Shown: positions 1 through 11,805 of the stretch, one piece after another | Layout of the letters: each line of letters opens with the position of its first letter | Numbering within the stretch: the first letter of the stretch is position 1 | Assembly: GCF_029867415.1 (NCBI RefSeq) | Contig: NC_081182.1 | Span: 5,867,213-5,931,212 of the forward strand | Reading direction: 5' to 3' | Source: Vicia villosa | Lineage: Eukaryota > Streptophyta > Magnoliopsida > Fabales > Fabaceae | Length of the DNA: 64,000 nucleotides | Notes under the pieces: model-generated | The model's input: only the letters and a program-made list of their open reading frames with translations | Databases searched by the model: none | Told to the model about the DNA's origin: nothing | Translations under genes and position numbers: made by a program

Positions 1-732
1 GTTTGTATGTCTAATTTAATTAGTAAGTCTTAAAACCAATAGAGCGAAAGTTTGAGGGGTTAGGACGGTCAAAGGTTAAAATCAATAGAGCGAAAGTTTG
101 AGATCTTTAACCAGATAGTAGGCATAGGACATTAGTTTTAAGGATGGCGAAAGCGTATTAAAACTGATTGGAACTTATTTATTTTCAAAAATTGTTTTTA
201 CACTCGAGCGAGATGGCGAAAGCGTACGTTAGGGTTATTAGCTTGCTCTGAGTCAACAGAGCGAAAGTTTGAGATTAGGAGATTTAAATAGATAACAACC
301 TCGTAAAATAGGCATTTTATTAAGTACATTGTTTCCAAAAAGCTCTTCTAAAATCTAATGGGATGGCGAAAGCGTACATTAGGATTAGGATAGTAGTCTG
401 AATCAACAGAGCGAAAGTTTGAGACGAGGATTTTTAATCAATGGAATTAGTAAAGATTTTTAATTTAATTATGCAAAAGCCAATGGACCTTCGGATTACC
501 TTTAGTTAAACGAAATACATACTGATACCTGTCTTTTATTATTACTCTTTATTTTCTCACAATCACTTTCCCTTAGGAACAATCGAAATTTTAGTACTCC
601 TAACTTTACATAGTAACCTTAGATAACGGTAGATCGATTCATAGTCCCTGTGGATTCGATATCTTTTAAAACTACACGACACGACTGTGCACTTGCAGTT
701 ACCAGATTTATAGACACGTAAAGTCGCGACCA
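1..732 (+). repeat. 3' part of an Athila-1 LTR (duplicated copy)
   Basis: This is the last 732 bp of the LTR that is complete at 14209-15943; position 1 matches 15212 and the LTR ends in CGCGACCA at 732. I saw only a few single-base differences between the copies. The sequence that follows is symplekin flank, not a primer-binding site, so this is a 3' LTR end carried along by the tandem duplication and not a 5' LTR. It contains the alternating GCGAAAG-core repeats described in the findings. The LTR start lies outside the window. Confidence 0.88.
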
Positions 733-1604
733 AAAACTGATGAAAAATTGAATGTATAATAAATTGACACATTTTTTCACATTGGAGATTTCTTTAAATT
801 CTTTACAATTTCAGCTGTATATTAACTCTAAAAAATTGATCACAAATGATAAATTTATAAATAAAATTATGTATTCATTTAGTTTGAAATTGAACAGACT
901 CAAACTAAAATTAAAATTTTAAAAAAAAAAAAAAAAAAACTAAATCCACTAGATGCTAGTAAAAGAAATTTTAAATCATCTCAATTTCTATCTTTTGAAA
1001 CAAATCCTATTACCAATACAACAAATTGACTTATGAACACCCTTAGAAAAAAAATCACATTGGGTAATTCCTATAGCTCTAGGCTCTAGCAACTCGCCCC
1101 AAATTAGAATTGAGGATTCTTTCATAAACTTAATTGCATTTTAACATTTTCAGGATTATATCACACCCTTTGGAGAACGATGACCATGGACTTACACATA
1201 TGAAGACAGTTACATTTCATGACCAGAAAAAGCAACCAAAAAGAACATCAAAATTGGATGAATAATAATGTTACAACGGAAAACCCGCAAAAAACTATGA
1301 TACAATCAATGCAAGGAGGCTGGAGGGATTTCCTGGAGCACTGGAATGAAGTTCCAATCATGGAGAGGAAACTCATTGTTGATATAATTGAGAATGTATG
1401 CCCTTGATTCAACTAGGTTATATAAACACTCAATAAGCTGCATTCTGGTTGGTTCAAACAATCTGTTGAGGCTCACACTATATGAACTATTTATTTGTGA
1501 TTTTTCTCTTTGGTTGCCTATAAACCCCGGAAATTGGCCGATATCATCGATCATGTTTTCAAATTGTCATGCCATGGACTAAATTTGTGTCAGTCGCTCA
1601 ACTA
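733..1604. repeat. Duplicated 3' flank of the symplekin gene
   Basis: Copy of 15944-16818, differing by a few bases, a 3-bp ATC indel and the length of a poly(A) run near 920-940. It is the stretch between the LTR and the symplekin stop codon, so it should include the 3' UTR and downstream flank. Short open frames exist on both strands (for example 1219-1407), but none resembles a protein family I know and I do not call a gene here. Confidence 0.75.
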
Positions 1605-3400
1605 TCATGTCAGAGTTGCCCCACTAACTGAAGCACCCTTCTCGGAATGGTGCAATGATGCTGATAAATGTTGCTGCACATGTGTTTCATTTGCAAGACC
1701 AAGAACAACTAAAGTTGATCTGTACATTAATATTGCAATTTTAGTTATTGATGCCGACGAAATTCAGAAGATAACCATTTCTAGAAATGCTTACCTACTA
1801 ATTGAAGATTTTACAGTTGATTGGTTGGCATAAGAAGCAAGGGGCGCTCTGAGATTAGCATGCCTGTTGAGTGCACTTTCCAGTTGTTGAGGTGGCAACT
1901 ACAAGGAGTACCAAAAAGGTTACGACTCAGCCCAACGAAACCAACTTGAAAGATAAGGGATGCAGATGCATGCGACATATAGTCATTAATCAGACCATAT
2001 CACAAAAATAAACAAGATGCTGTGTAAAATTGAGAATACAGTACCTGCAACAATACTTGAAAAGAACGTGGCTGCGTCTGATATATACATTTTAAGAAAC
2101 CAACCCAAAGTTTTGGCATACGCCACACCTGCACTCAGTATAATGTAAAACATCAGCTGCCGAAAGTCCTAACCGGAATGACTTGAATTCAAGATTAAGT
2201 AAGCATACCTGTTTGGTCACAAGTTTTGAGAGTATCTCCATAACAAAATCAACCTAAACACCATTAAAATTAGAGGTGTAAGTTGACATTTTCTCCATAC
2301 GGACCTGATATTATGAGACAAGACTCCCAAACACTAAAATGTGCAACAAAAACAAGACGTTTTCCCAGTGTAGTACCAAGGGAGTGTTTGGGTAAGCAAA
2401 AAATGAAGGACTCAAAAAAACATGGTTGAATCAAATCTCATAAACTACTAAGCTAATGTATTCACAATTCATTCTCATTAATGCCAGTATACCGCTTATC
2501 TTCTAAAAGAAATTTACCAGTGCAGGGAAAGCATCAACTGCCTGAATAACTGTTCTCATAAAAAGCAGGGGCAACGGTGTTTGATCAACCTGAAATTTTC
2601 CAACAATCAGGCAAAAAAGAATTGCGGTAGATCCACTATTATAAGCCGAACATGTAAATACTGAATCTACTAACCATCTGATTCAATGCCTTGGCCAGAA
2701 CCTGCTGAGTGAACACTGTACGTTGTTCAAAACAAGCCGAGCAAGCATCTGTTATCTGAGAGAGGGCAAAACAATAATTTAGAAGTCACAGCATAATTTT
2801 AAGGCTTTCTATACAACTAAAAATAATGAATATGGTACAGTTAATACAATTGTGACAAGGCAAATGGTAATGGGCATATGAAAAAATACTGCAAAATTTG
2901 ACTAAACCACAGTTGCATTTTATAGATGGCAGACCATGGTGCAGAAAATCATCATCAGGTCAAAACTGTTAAGGCACAACACAAGAGCAGTGATTGCACT
3001 ATGTCTATACAGCGCTATGCTAGAGCTTTTCACAAGTAGAAGCCCACCAAAAAAGAGTAAAAAAGTCTATTGGAATTTCTCAGAGAAATAATCCATTTAT
3101 CACAAAACTCAATTGTGTGAAACCAGCAAAAGAACATGATACGCCATATTTTTAATTTTTGTATCTATAATAAGTTGTTGAGAATTATGGAAAAAACTGA
3201 ATCCTTTCTAAAAAAGATAACTAATTTACTTTAATCCCCAGATGCAGGAAAGGAGGGAATCGGGACATGATAAACATAAGTACATAAAATGATAGAAGAC
3301 GTGCCTTCTTAAGTGCAAGACCATCTTTCTCGGGAACAATTCCATGGATTGCAACCAACACTTCTACAGGTGTTAAAGCTGGGCCTGTATGAGCTGAACC
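1605..3400 (-). pseudogene. Partial duplicate of the symplekin gene, last seven exons
   Basis: Second copy of the 3' end of the symplekin gene, shifted by 15,214 bp. Exon equivalents, in gene order, are 3305-3400, 2675-2755, 2518-2589, 2209-2253, 2045-2128, 1795-1898 and 1605-1719 with stop codon. Splice sites are kept. The one exonic difference I noticed (near 2230, CTC against CTT) is silent. The copy breaks off inside the preceding intron at 3441, where Athila-1 gag begins, so it has no promoter, no start and no first 20 exons. It could make protein only from a transcript entering antisense through the retroelement. The near identity to the intact copy means the duplication is recent, or that it is an assembly duplication. 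Confidence 0.88.
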
Positions 3401-3439
3401 CTGCCATAAATAGCTTTGAATACTTAGCACCCATTTAGA

Positions 3440-3443
3440 GGCT
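3440..3443. other. Tandem duplication breakpoint
   Basis: Identity between 1-3441 and 15212-18655 stops after the shared bases AGAGG. To the left is symplekin intron sequence. To the right an open gag frame starts in mid-protein: the frame is open from the junction into the gag ORF with no usable in-frame ATG. This is the expected new junction of a tandem duplication whose unit runs from 3442 to 18655. Confidence 0.85.
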
Positions 3444-6400
3444 ATGCCGCTCCTTCGCGCGCTCAACCGCATTCAAGTATCGCACCACCTGCGATTGAGG
3501 CGAACAATTTCGAACTGAAACCTTCACTGGTCCAAGCCGTTCAACAGAATCAATTCTCTGGAAGCCCTGTAGACGACCCCAACCTCCATTTATCCGTGTT
3601 CGTGCAATACGCCGACACTATCAAAGCCAACAACGTTAGTTCCGAAGCTATTCGATTACGCCTTTTCCCTTTCTCTTTGAGAGATAGAGCGAGAGCGTGG
3701 CTTCAATCCCTGCCTTCCAATTCCATAACTACGTGGGACGAATTGAAGAGAGTATTCTTAGCGAGATACTTTCCGCCTAGCAAAACTGCTATGCTCAGAG
3801 GTCAAATCAACGGATTTACCCAGAAAGATAACGAATCGCTCTTCGAAGCTTGGGAACGTTACAAGGACATGCTTAGAATATGCCCTCATCATGGACTCGA
3901 ACCATGGCTGATCATCCATACTTTCTATGGTGGTCTCTTATATAACACTAAAATGACTATAGATGCCGCTGCTGGCGGAGCATTAATGGACAAACCCCAT
4001 GATGAAGCATACAAACTCATAGAGAACATGGCACAAAACCATTACCAATGGGGTGGAGAACGAGCCGCTCTAGAGAAAGCCCAAACCAAAGGAGGAATGT
4101 ACGAAATAAGTGGTATAGACCGCGTTAACGCTAAAGTAGACGCTTTAACTCAAAAGATCGAAAACTTAACCATCACTCCTTCAGCCACCGCTGCCGCTGT
4201 AACACCTAACTGCGAGATTTGTGGATTGACTGGACATGTAGTTGCTGAATGCCAACTCTTGACTGGAGTCCCATCCGATCAAGTAAATTACGCTCAAGGA
4301 AACCCTTATTCTAACACGTACAACCCTGGATGGAAAAACCATCCGAACTTTTCTTATAAGAACAACAATGCGTTGTACGCGCCTGGACAAGCACCTGCTG
4401 TACCACCTGGCTACCAAAAAGCGCCTGTAGCTGCTCAAAACACCCCTAGGAAGTCAAATCTAGAAATCATGATGGAGAACTTCATAGCTTCCCAACAACA
4501 AACCAATAAGGACTTCCTGAATCAAAACATCCACAATAGCGAGCAACTAAAACAATTATCGAACAAAGTAGATGCTTTAGCTACGCATAACAAAATGTTA
4601 GAAACTCAAATCTCACAAGTAGCTCAACAACAAGCACCTACTGCTGCCCCTGCTGGCACATTTCCTGCTCAACCTCAGCCCAATCCTAAAGGACATGCGA
4701 ACGCGATAACAATACGAAGTGGAACGAATTACGATGGACCCATAGATCCTAGAACCCAAAACGTACCCATGTCACAACAAGAGCCAAAGGAAACCCAAAA
4801 GAAAACAACTGATGAACAAACTGCTAAGACTGATGAGAACAATAACGAAGTGGAACCCGAAAAAGAGAAACCTTATGTTCCACCACCGCCTTATAAGCCA
4901 CCAATTCCTTACCCTCAGAGATTAGCTAAATCAAAAACCGAAGCGCAATTTAAAAGATTTGTAGAACTTCTGAAGCAATTAAACATAACCATACCGTTCA
5001 CAGAAGCCATAACTGAGATGCCTTCGTACGCTAAGTTCTTAAAAGAAATCTTATCAAACAAAAAGAAACTCGAGGATAACGAAACTATAACGCTTACCGC
5101 TGAATGTAGCGCTATCATCCAAAATAACATGCCTCCAAAACTGAAAGACCCTGGTAGTTTCTCTATACCCTGCGTAATTGGAAAAACCATCATAGAGAAA
5201 GCCTTGTGCGACTTGGGAGCTAGTGTTAGTTTGATGCCTCTTTCGATCTGTAAGAAACTCAATCTAGGTGAGCTTAAAGCAACGAGAATGTCTCTCCAAC
5301 TAGCAGACCGTTCAGTCAAGTACCCTGTAGGTAGGGGTGGCAAAACGGGCCGCCCGCCCCGCCCGCCTCGCCTTATGCCCGTCAAAAAACGAGCGGGGCG
5401 GGCATGCCCGCCAAGTAAAATGGGCATCAAAATCATGCCCGCCCCGCCAAGATGGCGGGTTGGCGGGCGGCGGGCTTACCCGCCTATTTTTATTTATATT
5501 TTTTTAATAGATTAATATGTTTTTTTTACTTTTTAATTAAACTTTTCACTTATTTTTTAAAACAATTTTTTATAAAAGTAATTTTTTAACAAATTTACTC
5601 TAAAAAATATTACATATATTTATAAATAAATGTATAAAATAAACCATCAAGAATTGCAATTACTAGAATTAACTAAAAAAAGAGTGAGTTTCGGAGGAGG
5701 AGCGGGTTTTGGCGAGCGGCGGGCTTTGGCGGGGCGGGTATGGCGGTTGGCGGGTTTTGGCGAGCGGCGAGCCTAAAATCCCAACCCAACCCGCCAATTT
5801 TTGGCGGGTGCGTGGGCGGCCCGGCGGGCCCCGGCCCGTTTTGCCACCCCTACCTGTAGGAATGTTAGAGAATATCCCTGTTCGTGTAGGTCAATTCTAC
5901 ATCCCAACTGACTTCATCATTATGGATATCCAAGAAGATTCTAACATCCCGATCATATTAGGAAGACCATTTTTAGCAACCGCTGGTGCAATTATAGATG
6001 TAAAGCGAGGAAAACTTACTTTCGAAGTAGGAGAAGAGAAAATAGAATTTATCCTTTCCCAATTCCTAAAAGCACCTTCTATAATTGACACATGCTGTTC
6101 TGCTGACATAATTGACGAGTGTGTCAAGGAAATAAAATCCGAACCAAATAAGGAAACCGAGATCCTAAGAATTCCTATGCCGCCAATTCTTGAAGATGAC
6201 AACTGGCGTGAGGAATATCAAGATAACCACCTGAGTGAATGCTTAGCTTTAACTCCCGATCCTATACCTGGTCCTAAGAAACCTGCTATAGAGCTGAAAA
6301 CACTTCCTACCGATCTTAGATACGAATTTCTAGACGAAGAACTGAACCGACCAGTTATAGTGAACGCCAACTTAGGACGAACCGAGACTGAAAAATTACT

Positions 6401-9266
6401 TAATGTCCTAAGAAAATACCCTACCGCTTTAGGATATAACATATCAGATCTAAAAGGTATAAGGCCGTCTCTGTGTATGCACCGCATTATGCTCGAAGAC
6501 GATAGTAAAACCTCTAGGGAACATCAAAGGCGAATAAATCCTATTATGAGCGATGTGGTTAAAAAGGAAATCCAAAAACTGCTAGAAGCTGGAATAATAT
6601 ATCCTATATCCGATAGTAAATGGGTTAGCCCTGTTCACGTCGTACCAAAGAAAGGAGGAGTCACTGTAATCACTAATGCAAAAGGAGAATCTGTAGCACA
6701 ACGTACCCAAACTGGATGGAGAATGTGCATTGACTATAGGAAGCTAAACAAAGCTACCCGAAAAGACCATTTCCTTTTACCTTTCATAGATCAAATGCTC
6801 GAACGCCTAGCTAAACACTCGCATTTTTGTTATCTGGATGGATTCTCCAGATTTTTCCAAATTCCTATCCACCCTGACGACCAAGAGAAGACCACATTTA
6901 CCTGTCCGTATGGTACATTCGCTTATAGACGAATGCCTTTTGGACTCTGCAATGCACCCGCGACCTTCCAAAGATGCATGATGGCAATATTTGCCGACTT
7001 CCTAGATGGAATAATGGAGGTCTTTATGGACGATTTCTCTGTCTGTGGAGGAAGTTTTGAAACATGTTTAGAAAACCTTGAAATGGTGCTTAAACGATGC
7101 GTAAGCGTAAACCTAGTCCTTAATTGGGAAAAATGCCATTTCATGGTTCGACAAGGAATTGTACTTGGACACATCGTATCCGATAGAGGAATCGAAGTTG
7201 ATAAAGCAAAAATCGAAATTATCGAAAACCTTCAACCTCCCAAAACCGTTAGAGAAATAAGAAGTTTTCTGGGACACGCTGGTTTTTACCGACGCTTCAT
7301 TAAGGATTTCTCTAAAATAACCAAACCCTTAACTGAATTACTTATGAAAGATGCCGAATTTATTTTCACCGATAAATGCACTGAAGCATTTCAAACGCTT
7401 AAACGAGCATTAATCTCTGCGCCAATTATGCAACCTCCCGACTGGAATGAACCTTTCGAAATAATGTGTGACGCAAGTGATTATGTTGTAGGAGCCGTTC
7501 TAGGACAAAGAAAGGATAAGAAACTACACGTCATATATTATGCGAGTAGAACCCTAGACGAAGCTCAGATGAATTATGCCACGACAGAAAAAGAACTATT
7601 AGCTGTCGTATTTGCATTAGACAAATTCCGTTCTTACCTGGTAGGAGCCAAAATAATCATATACACTGACCACGCCGCCATTAGGTACCTCCTAACCAAA
7701 AAGGACGCTAAACCAAGACTTTTGAGATGGATCCTGTTACTACAAGAGTTCGACCTGGAAATTAAAGATAAAAAGGGCACTGAAAATGTCGTAGCAGATC
7801 ACCTCTCTCGATTGGAAAATCTGAAACCCGAACAAGTACCAATTGACGATGATTTCCCTTATGAAAGACTCATCGCCCAATTAGAAGCAAATGAATTCGA
7901 ACCGTACCGTCCAAACTCTGAAACCGACAAATTAGCTGAAATAGCTTTAGCCCGATCTGACGCACCTTGGTATGCAGATTTCGTAAACTACCTAGCTGCT
8001 GGTGTGCTTCCTCCTGATCTAAGTTACCAACAGAAGAAGAAATTCTTCCATGACCTAAAACATTACTATTGGGACGACCCACTCTTGTTTAAAAGAGGCC
8101 CCGATGGAATCTTTAGACATTGTGTACCCGAGGAAGAGATAAGAAGCATAATAACACACTGCCATTCTGCACCGTGTGGAGGACACCATAGCACATCTAG
8201 AACCTGCGCCAAAATCCTTCAATCTGGACTTTTCTGGCCTAACCTGTGGAAAGACGTTTATTTTGCTGTACTAAGCTGTGATAGATGCCAACGAACTGGA
8301 AACATTTCAAGACGCGATGAAATGCCCCAAAAAGGCATTCTAGAAGTAGAAATATTTGACGTCTGGGGAATAGACTTCATGGGACCGTTTTCGTCGTCGT
8401 TTGGAAATCAATATATACTCGTAGCCGTCGATTACGTTTCAAAATGGATAGAAGCTATTGCTTCTCCTACAAACGATACACGAGTAGTTATCAAACTTTT
8501 CAAAAACGTCATCTTTCCTAGGTTCGGTGTGCCAAGATTGGTAATTAGCGATGGTGGTTCCCATTTCATTTCAAGAATACTTGAGAAACTCCTTCGAAAA
8601 TATGGAGTGAATCATCGAATAGCCACACCATACCATCCACAAACAAGCGGTCAAGTAGAAGTATCTAACCGCGAAATAAAACAAATATTGGAGAAAACTG
8701 TTGCTATATCTAGGAAAGATTGGTCAACCAAGCTAAATGAAGCTTTATGGGCTTATAGAACAGCTTTCAAAACTCCAATAGGAACTACCCCATTCAAACT
8801 CGTTTATGGAAAATCATGCCACCTACCGGTAGAGTTAGAACATAAAGCCTATTGGGCCATTAAGAATTTAAACCTAAACTACACTGCCGCTGGTGAGAAA
8901 CGACTTCTGGACATAAACGAATTAGAAGAACTTAGACAAGACGCTTACGAAAACGCCAAAATCTATAAAGAGCGAACGAAAAAATGGCACGACAAGCGTA
9001 TATCTAGGAAAAATTTTAACATAGGCGATAAAGTACTTTTATTTAATTCTAGACTAAAATTATTTCCTGGTAAGTTACGATCTAGATGGTCTGGCCCTTT
9101 CGAAATAACTAACATATTTCCAAGTGGAGCGATAGAAATCAAAGGAGAAACCGTCAAACCTTTTGTCGTAAATGGGCAACGTCTTAAGTATTACCATCAT
9201 CTCGAATACGATGAAAACATCGAAGTTTTTAAACTTGACGAACTGCCCGCTCTTTCGAAAAAATAG
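3442..9266 (+). pseudogene. Athila-1 gag-pol polyprotein, truncated and split by a MITE
   Basis: Structural gag and the enzymes of reverse transcription and integration. Gag is open from the junction at 3442; an apparent start at 3596 is a GTG inside the frame. A CCHC knuckle (CX2CX4HX4C) lies at about 4211-4252, followed by a proline-rich linker. The protease motif DLGAS is at 5210-5224, an Athila-type variant of D-S/T-G. Ten codons' length after base 5300 the frame enters the MITE (5332-5852) and ends at 5515. After the MITE the pol frame resumes one frame over, as expected from a net insert of 529 bp. Reverse transcriptase has its MDD at 7026-7034. RNase H follows, then a HHCC integrase zinc domain (about 8160-8295) and integrase D, D and E codons at 8373, 8550 and 8658. 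The stop is TAG at 9264. Apart from the MITE I see no stop or frameshift. No start codon and no promoter remain. Confidence 0.9.
5332..5852. mobile_element. hAT-type MITE (521 bp) inside the Athila-1 protease
   Basis: Perfect 19-bp terminal inverted repeats, TAGGGGTGGCAAAACGGGC at the left and its complement at the right. The element is flanked by an exact 8-bp target duplication, CCTGTAGG, at 5324-5331 and 5853-5860. Eight-base duplications and this TIR type point to the hAT superfamily. Both arms are very GC-rich (runs of GCGGG and CCCGC) around an AT-rich core. There is no transposase ORF, so it is non-autonomous. Related copies lie at 37487-37935 and, more distantly, at 61529-61858. Confidence 0.9.
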
Positions 9267-9636
9267 TTTTCTATTTTAAAATCGTCGAGCTTACGACATT
9301 AAACAAAGCGCTTGGTGGGAGACAACCCACATTTATTTATTCTTTTTCTTTTTATTTTATTTTATTTTTAAAATTTTAACCTTTAATTTTCATTTAACTA
9401 TTCTATTTTTAATTATTCTAGATTTTAATTTTCTTATTATTTTTCATACATCTTATAATAACTATTATAATTATAGCTGCTATCTTAATTCGAGAAAATA
9501 CTTCCTTTTTATAATTATAATTATTATTATAACTTGTTTTATTTAATTTTATTTTTAAAAAAATGAACACTAGCCTAGTTCTAACTTAATCTTAATATTT
9601 TCAACTTCTAGGTTTTTCATTTAACTACTAATTACG
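9267..9636 (+). other. Spacer after pol with conserved Athila motif
   Basis: AT-rich leader of the next ORF. It holds a GC-richer block at about 9299-9330 (AAACAAAGCGCTTGGTGGGA followed by a short spacer and CAACCCA). Nearly the same block follows the pol stop of Athila-2 on the other strand at about 54252-54285. The rest is T-rich and I see no other signal. Confidence 0.6.
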
Positions 9637-11025
9637 ATGCAAGAAGTTGATAATATGGAAGTTGTGTTCCGTGGTAGAGGACAAGAAGCAAGATTTAACA
9701 AGCTGGCTGGAAGACACATGGATTTGACTTGCTATCCTCACCAACCAACTATGGTGAAACTAGGTAACGAAGAAAGCATCCTACACCTGCTTAACCAAAT
9801 TGGTTGGACTGGTTCTCACTTGTTCCGCAAGTTTAGCACTTACCGGAAGCTCACTCTGGAATTCTTGAGCTCCCTGACCTATCTTCCAAACTGTGGACAA
9901 GGGCTGAAAAAAGGAGTTATTCTCTTTAGACTCTTTGGTATGGAGTTTAATTTCTGCATCCGAGATTTTGCTGAAATGTTAGAACTACCTCATGGACCTG
10001 ATGCATACGCCCAAGTAGCTGAAGAAAATCTTCCATACTAGGAGTTGGAAAAATACTGGGGCAAGATCACTGGAAACGACAACCCTGAAGAGAATGAATT
10101 TCAATCTGAGAACATCCACAATCCTGCTTTCCGCTACTTTCACAAGATCCTTGCTCACTATATTTTTGGAAAGCCTGATAATGTCACTGAAGTTACTAGA
10201 GAAGAGTTGTTCATCATGTTTTGTACCTCTCAGAATCGCCCGGTCAATGCCATCGCATTCATGCTAACAAACTTCGAGCGCATCACGCAAGACGAAGTTT
10301 CACCCATTAGGATCGGCGGATTTGTCACTATGATTGCTAATGCCATAGGAATGAGAGTGCCTTTGCTTAGATTGACACCTTATGGTACCCATACCTCTAT
10401 GGACATCAATTTCTGCTTTAATCGAGGTATCATTGGTAACCTTGGACCTGATCGATTTGAATTGCTCATTGATAACAAAGTCTGGTATCAGTTCACCTTA
10501 CCGAATCCTAGGACGAGTGTGCACAACCCTGCCAACTGGCTTTACTATGGTCAGATTCCTGAGAGAGAGCCATCACCTGAAACTCCTCAAGCTTATGAAC
10601 ATTTTGATGAGGAAATGCCTGCATCTGAGTCTGAACCTGAAACACCTCCTGGTTACTATGAACCTCTTCCTGAAGATGAACCCATTCCTGATTATGAACC
10701 TCTTCCTATTGATGAACCTGTATCTGAGTATGAGCCTGAAACTCGTTCTGAAAATTCTGTTGATGATTACACTGTTGATATGACTGATGTCGAGCTCGAG
10801 CAACAACAACCCGCTACATCTACCGCATCGGTGAATCAAAGAATGCCAAATCTGAATACGCACGAGCAAGCCATCACTGCGCTACAACAAGATGTACAAC
10901 ATGTGCGCAACGAGCTACACACTTTGCAAATGCAGTTCTTCGATTTTATCGACACCGTAAATGCTCAGTTCGACGAAGTTTTCAAACACATTCAGTCTAA
11001 TGAGCATAACAATAGACGTGGCTAG
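9637..11025 (+). pseudogene. Athila-1 extra ORF A, one in-frame stop
   Basis: First of two ORFs in the position where Athila elements carry an env-like or accessory gene. The frame runs from ATG 9637 to TAG 11023 (463 codons), with a single internal TAG at 10039-10041. The next codons stay in frame and make similar sense, so the break is one point mutation, most simply CAG to TAG. The N-terminal half resembles the so-called putative plant transposon protein family, with a phrase like LEFLSSL shared with ORF B. Around 10560-10790 there is an acidic repeat rich in EPLPxDEP, then a glutamine-rich stretch and a coiled-coil-like tail. Its biochemical function is unknown. I see no clear signal peptide or transmembrane segment, so calling it an envelope would be unsupported. 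Confidence 0.72.
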
Positions 11026-11805
11026 ATGTTACCGTATTAGACTATTAGATTTTATTTCTAGTTTTAGCAATTTTTATTCACTAGTTTAGATTTTCATTTT
11101 TCTGCACTTTTACTTTCTGCTTCTGTTAACACTCAGTACTGGTTTAATATTAAATGCAAAATTCTTTTGATTACTGCTACTGTGTTATGTTACACTGCTA
11201 TTGACTGCTATATATATACTTGCCTAGTTATCACTTTTGCTGTTAATAGTATTAAAGTTCGACACTGTTATGAACTGATGGACAATATTAATGGTATCTG
11301 TCAGCACTGTCTGGTCACTTGCATGCGTGACCCACCTGCCTGCAACAGGAGACGCCCGTCTCCATTTGTGTGGGACCAGCTGACACGAAACAGGGGACAG
11401 GAGACGCACGTCTCCATGCTCTGCCCCAGCAGACTGGCTGCCTGAGACGCACGTCTCCCAAGGCCAGCAGTCTGTTTGACCACGCAGACCATTTTCTTTC
11501 CCTCTTGAATTTTGAATTTGAATTTCAAAATTCACTTTTCCTCATTCTTCCCCTATTTATTCCATTTAAACTCCATAAACCTCATTCATCCTCCATAATT
11601 CACCTCTTAAATTCCATTCATTTCCCATTTCTCTATTCTATTCAAACTTCAAACACCACCATTAATCCATTTTAATTTTCCATTAACCACACCATTTTCA
11701 AACCTCACTATAAAACCACACCACCACCACTCTTCTTCTTCACAACTTTCATACCTTTCTCTATTTTTCTACACTACATTTCTATTTTTCATTTCCATAC
11801 TCACC
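11026..11805 (+). promoter_or_regulatory. Inter-ORF spacer with palindrome cluster and TATA box
   Basis: Noncoding stretch between extra ORFs A and B. Three copies of the palindrome GAGACG-CA-CGTCTC stand at 11349-11362 (variant CC centre), 11401-11414 and 11444-11457. A long CT-rich, purine-poor tract follows, then CACTATAAAACC with a TATA box at about 11708-11716, about 90 bp before the ATG of ORF B. The same palindrome followed by a TATA box forms the promoter region of the LTR (14526-14708). I infer an internal promoter for ORF B; nothing here proves transcription. Confidence 0.5.

Noticed and set aside
1..430. Regularly spaced short repeats that could look like a CRISPR array
   Set aside because: The sequence is a plant LTR. 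The repeats are two different 15-16-bp motifs with irregular spacing.
1219..1407. Short ORF repeated at 1219-1407 and 16433-16621
   Set aside because: It is present twice only because the region is duplicated. It lies in the symplekin 3' flank, antisense to the gene, and matches no family I know.
1..3441. Idea that Athila-1 captured symplekin exons as an internal passenger gene
   Set aside because: The LTR end at 732 is followed by the same flank as the 3' LTR at 15943, with no primer site, and the exon block ends in mid-gag. Tandem duplication explains all of this more simply.
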